A stretch of 64,000 nucleotides of DNA from DATBGO01 sp963695645 (GTDB taxonomy: Bacteria; Actinomycetota; Actinomycetes; Streptosporangiales; Streptosporangiaceae). The stretch lies in the NCBI GenBank assembly GCA_963695645.1, contig CAVOHC010000007.1, forward strand, positions 310,001 through 374,000, read 5' to 3'. Below, piece after piece: positions 27,675 to 37,145 of the stretch. Position numbers and translations under genes: made by a program. The notes under the pieces were generated by a model, which did no database searches, had not been told where the DNA came from, and was given only the letters and a program-made list of their open reading frames with translations. Position 1 is the stretch's first letter, and the number at the start of each line of letters is the position of its first letter.

Positions 27675-27707
27675 GGCCCTCGGGCCCCTGTCCGGGGCCC
27701 GAGGGCC
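27675..27707 (-). promoter_or_regulatory. Strong hairpin in the leader of the NlpC/P60 gene
   Basis: GGCCCTCGGGCCCC, a five-base loop, then its exact complement, 77 bp before the ATG. Two further hairpins lie farther upstream on the minus strand (CCGGGT...ACCCGG near 27751-27768 and a GGCCGGCGC stem near 27719-27743). c-di-AMP riboswitches often precede actinobacterial wall-hydrolase genes, but I could not find their conserved core, so the element is left unassigned. Confidence 0.5.
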
Positions 27708-27931
27708 CGCGTTCGCTGCTGGCCGGCGCTTTGCCGCGCCCGGCCTGACTTCCGGGTGTTACTACCCGGCTGTCGGCATCTACCGTGCGGTGCCCAGACA
27801 TGTCTTGTCCGGGTTTTGGTAAAAGAGCCAGGTCAGCGGCATCAGGGCGCGGCCTGGTGATGGCCTGCTAAGGCTCGCGCTGCGGATCAGCGGCCACTCG
27901 CGCCCAGCTAATCCGGCCGGGTTTTGCCCGG

Positions 27932-29023
27932 TTACCCGAGCTCAGCGAACGCATCCGCGATCGCGCTTACCGAAGCTCCCTGGGCGGCCAGCAGCCGCAG
28001 CAGCACCCGGGCCTGGTATGGATGCGCGAAACCGCCATTGATCAGCCCCAGCTTTTGCAGATCACGCTCGGAGCCGATCGCGCCGTAGGTCGCGCTGAGC
28101 ACCGGGCCAGCTCCGGTGCGGGAGGTCAGGACCACCGGCATGGTGGCGGCAAGCTTCCCGAGCACTGGCGAGAGCGCAGCGGGCACGTGACCGGCACCGA
28201 ATCCGGCGACGACAAGCCCCTGATGGGTCTGCGCGACCTGATCGAGCAGCGCTCCATCGTCATCGAAGGTCGTCGTGTACAGGGCGATCCTGGTCGCGGC
28301 CAGCCGCTGCCGCGCTGGTATATCGACCGGCGTCCGGCGACCGATATTCGCGAGGAATCGCGGGATCCGCTCGACGACGTGGCCGATCGCGCCCACGTCG
28401 GGCGAGGTGAACGCCGCGGTGCTGGTGCTATGCGCCTTTCGTACCAGCCGTGCAGCGTGGATGTCGTCGCTGAACACCACGAGCGCGCCGCGGCCGCGAG
28501 CCGCAGCCGACGCGGCCACAAGGAGGGCCGCGGTCAGGTTCGCCGGGCCGTCCGGACCGGGCAGCGTCGGATTGCGCATCGCACCGGTGAGCACGAACGG
28601 CGTGTCGTGCTGCCATACCGAGTCGACAAGGAAGGCGGTCTCCTCGAGCGTGTCCGTGCCCTGCGTCAGCACAATGCCGCGGGCGCCGTTCGCGGCCGCG
28701 TCACTCGCCGCGTCAACCACATCGAGGATGTCAGCGAATGACAGGTTAGCGCTCGGTTTGGCACTCGCGTCGCGGATGTCGATGGCGACGCCGGCCAGCG
28801 CGCCGACGCTGTCCGCCAGGTCACGCCCAGTTAGCCGGGCGACTACGCCGCCACCAGCATGTCCGGCCATCGAGATCGTGCCGCCGAGTGCGAACAGCGT
28901 GACAGGCGTGACGGGCTCGACCGGCGTAACGGTCTCCTTCGACGGACGGCCGCTGCGGGCCGCGCCCGACGGGCCAGCGGGCGGCTGCGTCACGGTTATC
29001 AGCCTGCCAGGCACGACGACCAT
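27932..29023 (-). CDS. L-asparaginase-family amidohydrolase
   Basis: 363 aa. Both catalytic Thr segments are present: TLFALGGTISM (first Thr about residue 49) and VLTQGTDTLEETAF (Thr-Asp about 123-124), with the Lys in LVRKAHST (196). Hydrolyses Asn (or a related amide) to Asp and ammonia. No signal peptide, so probably cytoplasmic. The frame runs far upstream without family-like sequence; ATG 29023 chosen, GTG 28993 possible. Confidence 0.88.
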   Translation of the reverse strand: MVVVPGRLITVTQPPAGPSGAARSGRPSKETVTPVEPVTPVTLFALGGTISMAGHAGGGVVARLTGRDLADSVGALAGVAIDIRDASAKPSANLSFADILDVVDAASDAAANGARGIVLTQGTDTLEETAFLVDSVWQHDTPFVLTGAMRNPTLPGPDGPANLTAALLVAASAAARGRGALVVFSDDIHAARLVRKAHSTSTAAFTSPDVGAIGHVVERIPRFLANIGRRTPVDIPARQRLAATRIALYTTTFDDDGALLDQVAQTHQGLVVAGFGAGHVPAALSPVLGKLAATMPVVLTSRTGAGPVLSATYGAIGSERDLQKLGLINGGFAHPYQARVLLRLLAAQGASVSAIADAFAELG

Positions 29024-29095
29024 CAGGACATCCGGGCCAGGGGATCGTAAGCAGCGGGGGACTGGGTGAGCTTTAGCGCTCACGAGTGTGCCGGA

Positions 29096-29339
29096 ATGAC
29101 GGCGCTGAACTTGACGGAATGGGCGGCATCTCAAGACGTCTCGTACGCGGCTGCACGCCGCTGGTGTAAGGCGGGGAAGCTGCCGGCTGCGGCGTACCAG
29201 GCAGGCCGGCTGATCGTCATCGGTGAACCCGGGCCAGCCAGGCAGGCCGGGACGACAGTCGGGTACGCAGGCCAGACTCAAGCTCGCCCGGATGCACGGC
29301 CGGGCCGCCAACGTCCGCACGGATGCCAAGGAACCGTGA
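29096..29339 (+). pseudogene. Fossil of an IS607-type element: tnpA head joined to a tnpB scrap
   Basis: From ATG 29096 the frame encodes LNLTEWAASQDVSYAAARRW and AGRLIVIGE, the N-terminal MerR-like helix-turn-helix of IS607 serine recombinases, reaching the start of the catalytic domain (VGYA) and then losing it. In another frame, 29265-29339 reads TQARLKLARMHGRAANVRTD, closely resembling the KRARxRVARLHARVANxRxD helix of TnpB, the RNA-guided nuclease that accompanies TnpA in these elements. An internal deletion has therefore fused the two genes. Not functional. Confidence 0.65.
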
Positions 29340-29503
29340 TCACGAGGCGACGGAAACAAAAGCCAGCAGCCGGGACGGAGTGGCAGATCACCGCTTGCGT
29401 GCCCAGTGCGGTACCTTCCCAGGGTTCCTGGGGAATGCCTGGCCGCCGGCTCCGGATGTCCGCTTAGCCCGGCCGGGCGCCCGATCCTCGAGGAGGGTAA
29501 CCG

Positions 29504-30355
29504 GTGCGGAGCAGGCAGTACGGCCCGGACGTTCTCGCGGCGGGACGCCGTCGCCCTGGGCGGACTCAGCTTCCGCGGGTTGCGGCAGACCGCGGGCTGG
29601 TCGTCGAAGACGCCGCGGGTGAGTTCTGCGGCGCCGTAGTCTTCTGCGAGAAGGACGCCGTCACCCTTGAGGACGCCCGCGGCAGGCAGCGGGTGTTCCC
29701 GCTCAGTACGGGCGCTTTCCTGCTCGAGGGCCAGCCGGTCCTGCTGGTCAGGCCGGGCCGGGCTGCCGCGCCGGATGCGCATGCCGGCACCGCCAGAGCC
29801 ACCGGCCGCACCGCCTCAGGATCGGTCGCCGCTCCGCAGAGCCGGGCCAAGGTCGCCCGGGCCAGCCGGATCTACGTCGAGGGGCGCCACGACGCTGAAC
29901 TCGTGGAGAAGATCTGGGGCGACGACCTTCGCGATGTCGGCGTGGTCGTCGAGTACCTCGGCGGAATCGATGACTTGCCCGCGATAGTCACCGGGTTCGG
30001 GCCCCGGCCCGGGCGCAGGCTGGGCGTCCTTGTCGATCACCTTGTCACTGGGTCGAAGGAGAGCCGGATCGCCGCGCAGGTTAGATCACCGCACGTCCTG
30101 ATCGTCGGGCACCCCTTCATCGACGTCTGGGCGGCGGTCAAGCCGGCCGCGGTGGGAATCGGCGGCTGGCCGCACGTTCCGCCCGGCACACCATGGAAGG
30201 AAGGCGTGCTGCAGGCCATCGGGTGGCGGGCCGACACGGCCGCGGCCTGGCAGCGCATCCTGCGGTCCGTGACCTGCTTCGCGGACCTGGATCCCGAGTT
30301 CCTCGGCCGGGTAGAGGAACTCATCGACTTCGTCACAGCACCCGCCAACGCCTAG
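29504..30355 (+). CDS. DUF3097 family protein
   Basis: 283 aa conserved actinobacterial protein of unknown activity. The centre has a Toprim-like pattern: IYVEGRHDAELVEKIWGDD and LGVLVDHLVTGSKESRIA, with acidic residues suited to metal binding, followed by HVLIVGHPFIDVWAAVKP. This suggests a nucleic-acid-related or nucleotidyl activity but it is not proven. GTG start preceded by GAGGAGG. Confidence 0.88.
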   Translation: MRSRQYGPDVLAAGRRRPGRTQLPRVAADRGLVVEDAAGEFCGAVVFCEKDAVTLEDARGRQRVFPLSTGAFLLEGQPVLLVRPGRAAAPDAHAGTARATGRTASGSVAAPQSRAKVARASRIYVEGRHDAELVEKIWGDDLRDVGVVVEYLGGIDDLPAIVTGFGPRPGRRLGVLVDHLVTGSKESRIAAQVRSPHVLIVGHPFIDVWAAVKPAAVGIGGWPHVPPGTPWKEGVLQAIGWRADTAAAWQRILRSVTCFADLDPEFLGRVEELIDFVTAPANA

Positions 30356-30442
30356 GGCGGCGACCTGCGGCGGCCGGGTCCTGCGGGTCAACGACTGGAT
30401 CATCGGCCGGCGCGCCGACGTGACCTCAGTGACCGGCCGGTA

Positions 30443-31180
30443 TCAACTCGGCGCGCGGGCCCACGCCGGTTCCGACTTTCCCAGCACAAAGGTCGTAGCT
30501 GCGCCCAGCGTAATCACTATGAGGGCGATCACGAGCGGGTAATAGATCTGCGAATGAATCACAAGGGCTGCGCCGAGGAGAGCGCCGACCAGCATTGTGG
30601 CTATTGCGACAAGCCGCCGTCCCGCCTTCGATCCAGTTCCACCTACCAGGGCGCTGTCCGCGGCGATCCCGGTGATGGTCAGGGTGAGAACGGTGGTGGT
30701 GAGGTCAGGCACGGCGATTTTACGGGCGGCGGCGTTCTGGATTCCCATGGAGGCGCCAAGAACGACAATGAGGGCGTAGCGGTATCCGCTGGTCACGGGG
30801 CTGCCGCTGAGGACGGCAAAGATGACCGAGGCCGCGAGGAATATGGCCTGGATGGCAGCAGCGGAACTGTGGAGCCGACCTCGATGCTCGTGGTACCGCG
30901 CGCCGAGCTTGCCGCCGGCCAGGGCACCGAGAGCGAATGCCGCAAGGGCTACTACAGAGGCGGCAATCGAAAACCCGGGCGCGCCGGCCAGGGCGAATCC
31001 CAAGAACACGACATTGCCAGTCATGTTCGCGACAAAAACATGTCCCAGAATTAGATAACTGAACGCGTCGACCAGTCCGGTAACTAAAGTCATGCTGATC
31101 AGGATTGGCGGCAGCGGGCCATGCCTGCCGTTGCTATCCGAGACGATCGTGTCACGAATCTCGGTTATAAAGGTATTCAT
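30443..31180 (-). CDS. YoaK/DUF1275 family membrane protein
   Basis: 245 aa with about six hydrophobic helices; GLVDAFSYLILGHVFVANMTGN-like opening and the central ASMGIQNAAARKIAVPDLTTTVLT segment are diagnostic of DUF1275. Function of the family is unknown; transport is suspected. Weak ribosome site GGGAG before ATG 31180. Confidence 0.88.
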   Translation of the reverse strand: MNTFITEIRDTIVSDSNGRHGPLPPILISMTLVTGLVDAFSYLILGHVFVANMTGNVVFLGFALAGAPGFSIAASVVALAAFALGALAGGKLGARYHEHRGRLHSSAAAIQAIFLAASVIFAVLSGSPVTSGYRYALIVVLGASMGIQNAAARKIAVPDLTTTVLTLTITGIAADSALVGGTGSKAGRRLVAIATMLVGALLGAALVIHSQIYYPLVIALIVITLGAATTFVLGKSEPAWARAPS

Positions 31181-31261
31181 GTGATAGCTCCCGGCGAGCG
31201 CATCGTTTTTTAACCCCTGACATCCGGCTAGTCTTCGAGCAGGAAATCGGTGCTGGCGGCT

Positions 31262-31645
31262 CTAGCTGGAGCCCGCCGCCGGTGGAGCCAGCTGAGCCGC
31301 CGGCTCTGACCGACTCCCTTTGCGGGGCTGGGCGTTACCGGGCTCGGGCAGCTTGACGAGGTGATCCCGTCCGGCGAGGAGGTCCAGGACCTCTCCGACC
31401 GTGCGGCTCCGGGCGGTGGCTTCCGGCAGCGGCAGGTGCGCCTGGATCTGGTAGCGGTTGCGCCGGCCGTCCTTTTGCTTGACGACGTAACCGGCCTCGG
31501 TGAGGTCGGTCACGATGCCGTAGGCGCTGCGCTCGGTGATGCCCAGGTTCGCCGCGATATCGCGCAGGCGCATCCCCGGGTCGTGGGCTATGCATAGGAG
31601 CACCCGGGCGTGGTTGGTCAGGAAACTCCAGCTCGCCACGCTCAA
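31262..31645 (-). CDS. Winged-helix transcriptional regulator (MarR/ArsR-like)
   Basis: 127 aa. Helix-turn-helix in MRLRDIAANLGITERSAYGIVTDL, with the wing at YVVKQKDGRRNRYQI. The opening WSFLTNHARVLLCIAHDP is seen in a set of small actinomycete regulators. TTG (31645) or GTG (31639) start. It lies 37 bp before the dehydrogenase gene's 3' end on the same strand; target unknown. Confidence 0.8.
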   Translation of the reverse strand: MSVASWSFLTNHARVLLCIAHDPGMRLRDIAANLGITERSAYGIVTDLTEAGYVVKQKDGRRNRYQIQAHLPLPEATARSRTVGEVLDLLAGRDHLVKLPEPGNAQPRKGSRSEPAAQLAPPAAGSS

Positions 31646-31681
31646 GAAGTTACCACAGTGTCTCCAGAAATGAATTGCTAG

Positions 31682-32920
31682 TTACTGGGTGATCCGCTGC
31701 ACCGCGAGGGTCTGCCCCGCCGACCTGAGCCGGTCGGCGAGCGCCGCGCCCATCGCTGTCGCTGGCGTGAGGACCCCGGCGCGGTCGGGGAGGCGGTCAC
31801 GGTCCAGCGCGAGGCAGAGCGCGCTCTCGCCGAGCATCACCGATGTGGCGGCATAGCCCGGGTCGCCCCTGGCCTCGATCTTGCCGAGGTAGTGCGCGCC
31901 CGCCGAGGTAGCGGCGTGGATCTGGATCCGGAAGAAGCCCGTGCGGCGGGTCCGTGCGCTGGGGCCCTCGCCGAGCACAGGCAAGAGCCGCCCGACCAGC
32001 GCCCTGGATGGCCCGAAGCTGAGCCCTGCCGCCATAGCCCTGCTCGCGGCGGCGACCGCGGCGGCCTGCACGGCCGCCGCCGGGCCGGCGCCGAAGCCGG
32101 TGACCTCCCGATAGCGGAATCGCCGGCCATAGGCCCAGCCCTGCAGCGCGTTGCTGCGGCGCACTACGCGCGAGTTGAGGCCCGCCATGGGGAACGGCCC
32201 GACCCAGCTGCCCACCTCGGACTCGTAGCGGGCCCACTCCAGGTCCCGCTCGTCGCCAAGGTCGGGCTCGGCCACGCGGTCGGGGCTCAGCGCATACGGG
32301 TCCTCGATCACCTTGCGCCGCTCGGCGCTGGCCGCGGCCTCGTCCCACTGCCCCAGCCCTGATGCCAGCGTCCCCGCGCTGACACCGCCTTTCAGGGCCG
32401 TCACGACCAGCGTCGTGTCCGCGAGATCACCGGCGTCATCCGCGCGGGCTGCCTGGTGCAAGAGCAACACGCCCAGGTCAGAGGGGACGGAGTCGAACCC
32501 GCAGCAATGCACGATGCGCGCGCCCGTTTTCCCAGCTACCGCATGGCATCGGTCGATGCTTTCCCTAATGAAAAGCACTTCACCGGACAGGTCCGCGTAA
32601 TCGGTGCCTGCGGCGGCGCAGGCCTCGGCCAGCATGAGCCCCTGACGGCGGTATGGCCCCACCGTGGTCGCCACCACGCGGGCCGCGTGCGCGAGAGCCG
32701 CGACCGATGCCGGATCAGCCGAATCGGCCGCCAGCAGCGGCCACGCCGACGCAGCACCGCCGAGCCCAGCCCGGATGGCAGCCAGCCGCTGCAAAGACCG
32801 ACCCGCAAGCCCGATCCGAACATCGTGCGTCGCATGCCGGGCCAGGTAGCCAGCGACCAGCCGCCCCACGAAACCCGTCGCGCCGAACACCACCACATCG
32901 AGCCCGAGGTCTTCGCTCAT
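31682..32920 (-). CDS. Saccharopine-dehydrogenase-fold protein (trans-acting enoyl reductase type)
   Basis: 412 aa. N-terminal Rossmann fold with VVVFGATGFVGRLVAGYLA, then GPYRRQGLMLAEACAAAGTDYADLSGE and HCCGFDSVPSDLGV, the pattern of the mycobacterial trans-acting enoyl reductase family that helps polyketide synthases make lipid chains. No PKS is in the window, so the role is uncertain; an acyl-CoA ligase gene sits just upstream. Confidence 0.82.
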   Translation of the reverse strand: MSEDLGLDVVVFGATGFVGRLVAGYLARHATHDVRIGLAGRSLQRLAAIRAGLGGAASAWPLLAADSADPASVAALAHAARVVATTVGPYRRQGLMLAEACAAAGTDYADLSGEVLFIRESIDRCHAVAGKTGARIVHCCGFDSVPSDLGVLLLHQAARADDAGDLADTTLVVTALKGGVSAGTLASGLGQWDEAAASAERRKVIEDPYALSPDRVAEPDLGDERDLEWARYESEVGSWVGPFPMAGLNSRVVRRSNALQGWAYGRRFRYREVTGFGAGPAAAVQAAAVAAASRAMAAGLSFGPSRALVGRLLPVLGEGPSARTRRTGFFRIQIHAATSAGAHYLGKIEARGDPGYAATSVMLGESALCLALDRDRLPDRAGVLTPATAMGAALADRLRSAGQTLAVQRITQ

Positions 32921-33184
32921 CAGCTCATCCTAAGGACAAATGGCCCGGGTCCCGGGAATCTCCGCGAGTAGGCCGGCAGCCCGGCGCATGACAGCGACGT
33001 CCGCTGACCTTAGTGAACCGAGGCTGAAGTAAATGAGGGCGCCGCCCTCCTGGCGCCGTCCTGCTGAGCAGCAAGATCCGGCGGAATGCTGAAGCTTGCG
33101 TCAGCCTCCCGCATCCGGCCGGTGCCAAGACGGCCCGGCAGGCCTGGCACCGGCGTAATCGGCAGCCTCCGGGTGCCGGGACCG

Positions 33185-34687
33185 CTAGCGGACCGGCCGG
33201 CCCCAGCTGGTGTCGTCGCGTATCTGCCGTTTGACCAGCTTCCCTGCGGGGTTGCGGGGCAGCGGATCGGGCCGTACCACGACGTACTGCGGCACCTTGA
33301 AGCGGGCGATCCGCCCCCCCAGGTAGGCAAGGACCGCGTCGGGGTCGATCGTCGCGCCCGGGATGGGCACGAGCACCGCGCCGACTTTCTCTCCCATCAC
33401 CTCGTCGGGCACGCCGACCACGGCCGCCTCGAACACCCCCGGCGCGCCGGCCAGGGCGTTCTCGACCTCAACGCAGTACACGTTCTCGCCGCCCCGGTTG
33501 ATCATGTCCTTGACCCGGTCGACGATGTAAACGAGGCCTTCGGCGTCGATGCGGGCAAGGTCACCGGTATGCAGCCACCCGTCAACGAAGGCCCGGGCGG
33601 TGCCCTCGGGGTTGTTCCAGTAGCCCGCCACCACGTTAGGCCCGCGGACGAGCAACTCGCCGACGTCCTGCGCGCCGGGCGCATCCACTCTTACGTCGAT
33701 CACTGGCAACGGGAAGCCCACCGCATCGGCGTGCGCGGCCGCGTACTCGTGCGGCATGTTGCACACGGCGCTGGCGGTCTCGGTCAGGCCGAAGCCGTTC
33801 GTCAACCGTGCGTTGGGGAACGCCTTCATGATCCGCCCCACCAGCTCCGGCGCGACCGGCGCGCCGCCATAGAGCAGGCCGCGCACGCTGGATACGTCGG
33901 TTTCGGCGAACTGCGGCTGGCTGATAGCCAGCCAGTAGATGGCCGGCACGGAGGTCAGCACGTCGATCCGCTCGGCCTCGATGGCCCGCAGGAACGCGCC
34001 GACCTCGAACTGCGGCATGATGACGCTGGTCCCCGCCAGGTACGCCCAGAGAAGAAGCTGGCTGTTGCAGCCGGTGACGTGGAACATCGGCACCGAGATC
34101 AGCGTGCGCGAAGGCTCGCCCTCGCGGCTCAGGCCCTGGCCTCTCCGGCAGCTCTCGCAGTTCGACAGGAAGTTCTCATGGGTGGTGACAGCGCCCTTGG
34201 GGAAGCCGGTCGTGCCGCTGGTGTAGAAGATCGCCGCCGCGTCGCGGTGCCCCGCGTCCTCGATCGCGAGCGGATCGCCATCGGGCAGCGGCTCGCCCGG
34301 CACGAAGACGTAACTGGCGCCGCTGTCCGACACCACGTACGCCACCTCGGGCTCGGCCAGCCGGGTGTTGACGGGCACGACGATACCGCCGGCGAGCACC
34401 GTGCCGAAGAAGGCCAGCGCCCAGTCGATGCCGTTGCCCAGCCGTATCGCGACGCGGTCGCCGCGCTGCACGCCGCCCGCGCGAAGCCCGCCCGCCACCC
34501 GCGCGGCACCGTCCCACAGCTCCTGGTAGGACAGCCGCCGGCCGCCGAGCTCGACCAAGGCCTCGCGGTCCGGGTGCTGGCTGGTGACGTCGCGCAGCAT
34601 GTGCACCAGGCTGACCGGCAGCTCGTCGTAGCGCTTGATCCCATCCGCGCCCCTGGTCACCCCTGAGGTATCGTACGGCGAGCTCAT
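33185..34687 (-). CDS. Acyl-CoA ligase (class I adenylate-forming enzyme)
   Basis: 500 aa ANL-superfamily enzyme. ATP-binding loop FYTSGTTGFPKGAVTTH; A5 GFGLTETAS; A7 HTGDLARIDAEG; A8 hinge DRVKDMINRGGENVY; catalytic Lys in NPAGKLVKR. Activates a carboxylic acid as its CoA thioester in the cytosol, probably a medium/long or aromatic acid. ATG 34687 has GGAGG at seven bases. Divergent from the SDR gene. Confidence 0.92.
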   Translation of the reverse strand: MSSPYDTSGVTRGADGIKRYDELPVSLVHMLRDVTSQHPDREALVELGGRRLSYQELWDGAARVAGGLRAGGVQRGDRVAIRLGNGIDWALAFFGTVLAGGIVVPVNTRLAEPEVAYVVSDSGASYVFVPGEPLPDGDPLAIEDAGHRDAAAIFYTSGTTGFPKGAVTTHENFLSNCESCRRGQGLSREGEPSRTLISVPMFHVTGCNSQLLLWAYLAGTSVIMPQFEVGAFLRAIEAERIDVLTSVPAIYWLAISQPQFAETDVSSVRGLLYGGAPVAPELVGRIMKAFPNARLTNGFGLTETASAVCNMPHEYAAAHADAVGFPLPVIDVRVDAPGAQDVGELLVRGPNVVAGYWNNPEGTARAFVDGWLHTGDLARIDAEGLVYIVDRVKDMINRGGENVYCVEVENALAGAPGVFEAAVVGVPDEVMGEKVGAVLVPIPGATIDPDAVLAYLGGRIARFKVPQYVVVRPDPLPRNPAGKLVKRQIRDDTSWGRPVR

Positions 34688-35169
34688 GACGCACCTCCGC
34701 TGAAGTACCACACGGGACCAAGGCCGGCGCCACCGGCCGGCCTCCGTAACGTCTCACATGCTGTCACGCGAACGTGCTCCGCATTTGCAGCCTATGTCTT
34801 GCGGCACGCGATGGTTAGGCCCCGCGAGCGCCGGGATGCTGCAGCGAAGACGCGCCGGCGGCAGCCGTGCAGCGCCGCCCCGCGGCGCGGCGGCCCGCAG
34901 CCTGCTGGTTCGCAGCGCGGCGGCCGTCAGCGCGGCTAAGGCGCGCCGCAGTAGTGGGCGAGAATTTCGCCATCATGCGCCCGCAACGCCGGGACCGACG
35001 GAATCGCCGTGCGCCGGACACCGACGCCCCGCCGGGCACCTGACGTGATCATCGCCTCGGTTCTCGCTGCTGCCGAGGCCGCCGCCGTGCCCTGGCTGCC
35101 GCGGAATTAGCTTGGCGTCGCCTGGTTAAAGACTGGTGACGGAGCGAGGACGGAACGGAAGGGCATCCG
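34688..35169. other. Gene-free stretch between divergent genes
   Basis: About 480 bp between divergently transcribed ligase and SDR genes. Very G+C-rich and repetitive (GCGGCGGCC-type words); nothing coding or palindromic of note was seen. Promoters for both genes must lie here. Confidence 0.4.
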
Positions 35170-36000
35170 ATGGCTGTGAAGACCTGGTTCATCACCGGTA
35201 CGTCGCGTGGCTTCGGCCGCGAATGGGCGATCGCGGCGCTCGACCGCGGCGACAAGGTCGCAGCGACGGCGCGGGACATCTCCAGCCTCGATGATCTCGT
35301 GGCCAAGTACGGTGACGCGATCCTGCCGATCCAGCTGGACGTTACTGACCGCGACGCCGACTTCGCTGCGCTGAAGCAGGCGCGTGAGCACTTCGGGCGA
35401 CTCGACGTCATCGTGAACAACGCCGGATACGGACAGTTCGGAATGGTCGAGGAGATCAGCGAGCAGGAGATCCGGGCGCAGCTGGAAACGAACCTGCTCG
35501 GCGCGCTCTGGCTCACCCAGGCGGCGCTGCCCTACTTGCGCGAGCAGGGCAGCGGACACATCCTGCAGGTGTCCTCGATCGGCGGCATCTCGGCATTCCC
35601 GAACACCGGCGCCTACCACGCCTCGAAGTGGGCCCTGGAAGGGCTAAGCCAGAGCCTGGCCCAGGAAGTGGCCGGGTTCGGCATCAAGGTCACGCTGATC
35701 GAGCCGACCGGCTACGCAACGGACTGGGCCGGATCGTCCGCGAAGCGCGCGACGGAGCTGCCAGCCTACGAGCCGGTCCGGCAGCACGCCGCGCGGGCGC
35801 GCGCCAGGCGCTTCACGCCCGGAGATCCAGTCGCGACCCGTGACGCCGTGCTGCGGCTCGTGGACACCCCGAGCCCGCCACTGCGCCTGTTCCTCGGCGA
35901 GGCACCGCTTGGCATCGCTACCGCGGACTACGAGTCCCGGCTGGCTAGCTGGCGCGAATGGCAGCCAGTGGCCGCCGCTGCCCAGGGCGACGGGAGCTAA
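35170..36000 (+). CDS. Short-chain dehydrogenase/reductase
   Basis: 276 aa classical SDR: TGTSRGFGREWA cofactor loop, NNAGYG, active-site Ser in QVSSIGG and YHASK (Tyr-x3-Lys). Arg after the glycine loop favours NADPH. Substrate unknown. ATG preceded by GGAACGGAAGG. Confidence 0.9.
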   Translation: MAVKTWFITGTSRGFGREWAIAALDRGDKVAATARDISSLDDLVAKYGDAILPIQLDVTDRDADFAALKQAREHFGRLDVIVNNAGYGQFGMVEEISEQEIRAQLETNLLGALWLTQAALPYLREQGSGHILQVSSIGGISAFPNTGAYHASKWALEGLSQSLAQEVAGFGIKVTLIEPTGYATDWAGSSAKRATELPAYEPVRQHAARARARRFTPGDPVATRDAVLRLVDTPSPPLRLFLGEAPLGIATADYESRLASWREWQPVAAAAQGDGS

Positions 36001-36258
36001 GGGCAGCTTGGCCACGCCGACGCGGCCCTGGCCGCAGGCAGGCCGAAACCGCTGAACAGCGCTTGCCGACACCGCTGGTCCCCGCCTCGCAGCAGAACGT
36101 GCAGCGCACTCTGCAAACCGGCGCGGTCAACTGGGTCAGCCGCGGCCCTGCTGATTAGATGGGACGCTGGTCCGGGCCCACGCGATGGTGCCCCCCGCCG
36201 CCCCGGCGCCTGCGGGGGCCAGGAACCATGAGCGATGCCTAAGAGCGCGGAGGCTTCC

Positions 36259-37095
36259 GTGAGTCCCTCGACACGGGCTGGTCAGCCCGCTGGACGTAGC
36301 TGCCGGTGGCAGATCATCGCCGTCGTCTCGTCAGCGCTCGTAGCCGGCGGCTGCTCGGCCGCGGGTTCCGCCCCCGCAGCGCCTGCGCCGCGTCATCCGG
36401 CGGCCGGATCTCGGACACCAGCGGTCACCAGCCACCCGCGGCGAGACCCACGCAGCGCTGATTTCACCGTCAGCGGCACGATTCCCGTGGCGCCCGGCCC
36501 GAGCCAGGACACGCACGCCCAAGACCCGGCCACAGCCTGCCAGCCAGGGAAATTCCGCCGCGACGAGGCCCTGGGGAAGGCCGCTGCCGCGGGCTTTGCC
36601 TTCGCGGGGGCGCCGGTCTCAGCAGCGCTTCTCGCCCATTTCCTCGCAGGTACGGGAACGGCGATGCATTTCGGCGCAGGGTCGCAGATCTCGCTGGAGG
36701 CACAGGCTAGCAGCGCCTTCCAGAGCCTCAACCGGCACATCCAGGCGGCCGTGCTCAGCCAGCTCAGTGCGGGCAGGTCGCAGCTGCGGCTGACGGGACC
36801 CGCGCTGCGGACGATCAGCTTTGCCCGGCCGGCCTCTTCGCATGACCTCTACCTCGGCTTCCGCGGCACCCAGGGCCTGGACGTCCGCGGCACGGGCACG
36901 ATGACCGACCGCAGGTATACGGGAAGGCTGACCTATGTCATCCGCGACAGCTATGGTTTCCCGCCGCGGGACCTGCTGCTCGGTTTCGGCCCGGCGATGA
37001 GATACCTGCAGGTGAATTGCGGAAATCCGCCAACCCCTGGCGGAGCCCACTGGTTTCCCGATTCCATAGCGGTGACCGTGCCGCTCCGCAGCTAA
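36259..37095 (+). CDS. Putative lipoprotein, unknown function
   Basis: Not recognised. 278 aa from a GTG with GGAGG at five bases; an upstream ATG (36235) is weaker. The N-terminus has Arg/Trp then a hydrophobic core and lipobox LVAGGC, so it should be lipidated. A Pro/Ala/Ser-rich linker precedes a folded part ending RYTGRLTYVIRDSYGFPPRD and two cysteines. No catalytic motif seen; likely exported. Confidence 0.65.
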   Translation: MSPSTRAGQPAGRSCRWQIIAVVSSALVAGGCSAAGSAPAAPAPRHPAAGSRTPAVTSHPRRDPRSADFTVSGTIPVAPGPSQDTHAQDPATACQPGKFRRDEALGKAAAAGFAFAGAPVSAALLAHFLAGTGTAMHFGAGSQISLEAQASSAFQSLNRHIQAAVLSQLSAGRSQLRLTGPALRTISFARPASSHDLYLGFRGTQGLDVRGTGTMTDRRYTGRLTYVIRDSYGFPPRDLLLGFGPAMRYLQVNCGNPPTPGGAHWFPDSIAVTVPLRS

Positions 37096-37145
37096 ATTCG
37101 CCGGCCAAGGCTTGCATCCCCGGCTGCGGTGCATGACCGGCGAGC

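Noticed and set aside
27599..27931. c-di-AMP (ydaO-type) riboswitch
   Set aside because: Position and downstream gene fit, but the conserved core sequences were not found by eye. A covariance-model scan would decide.
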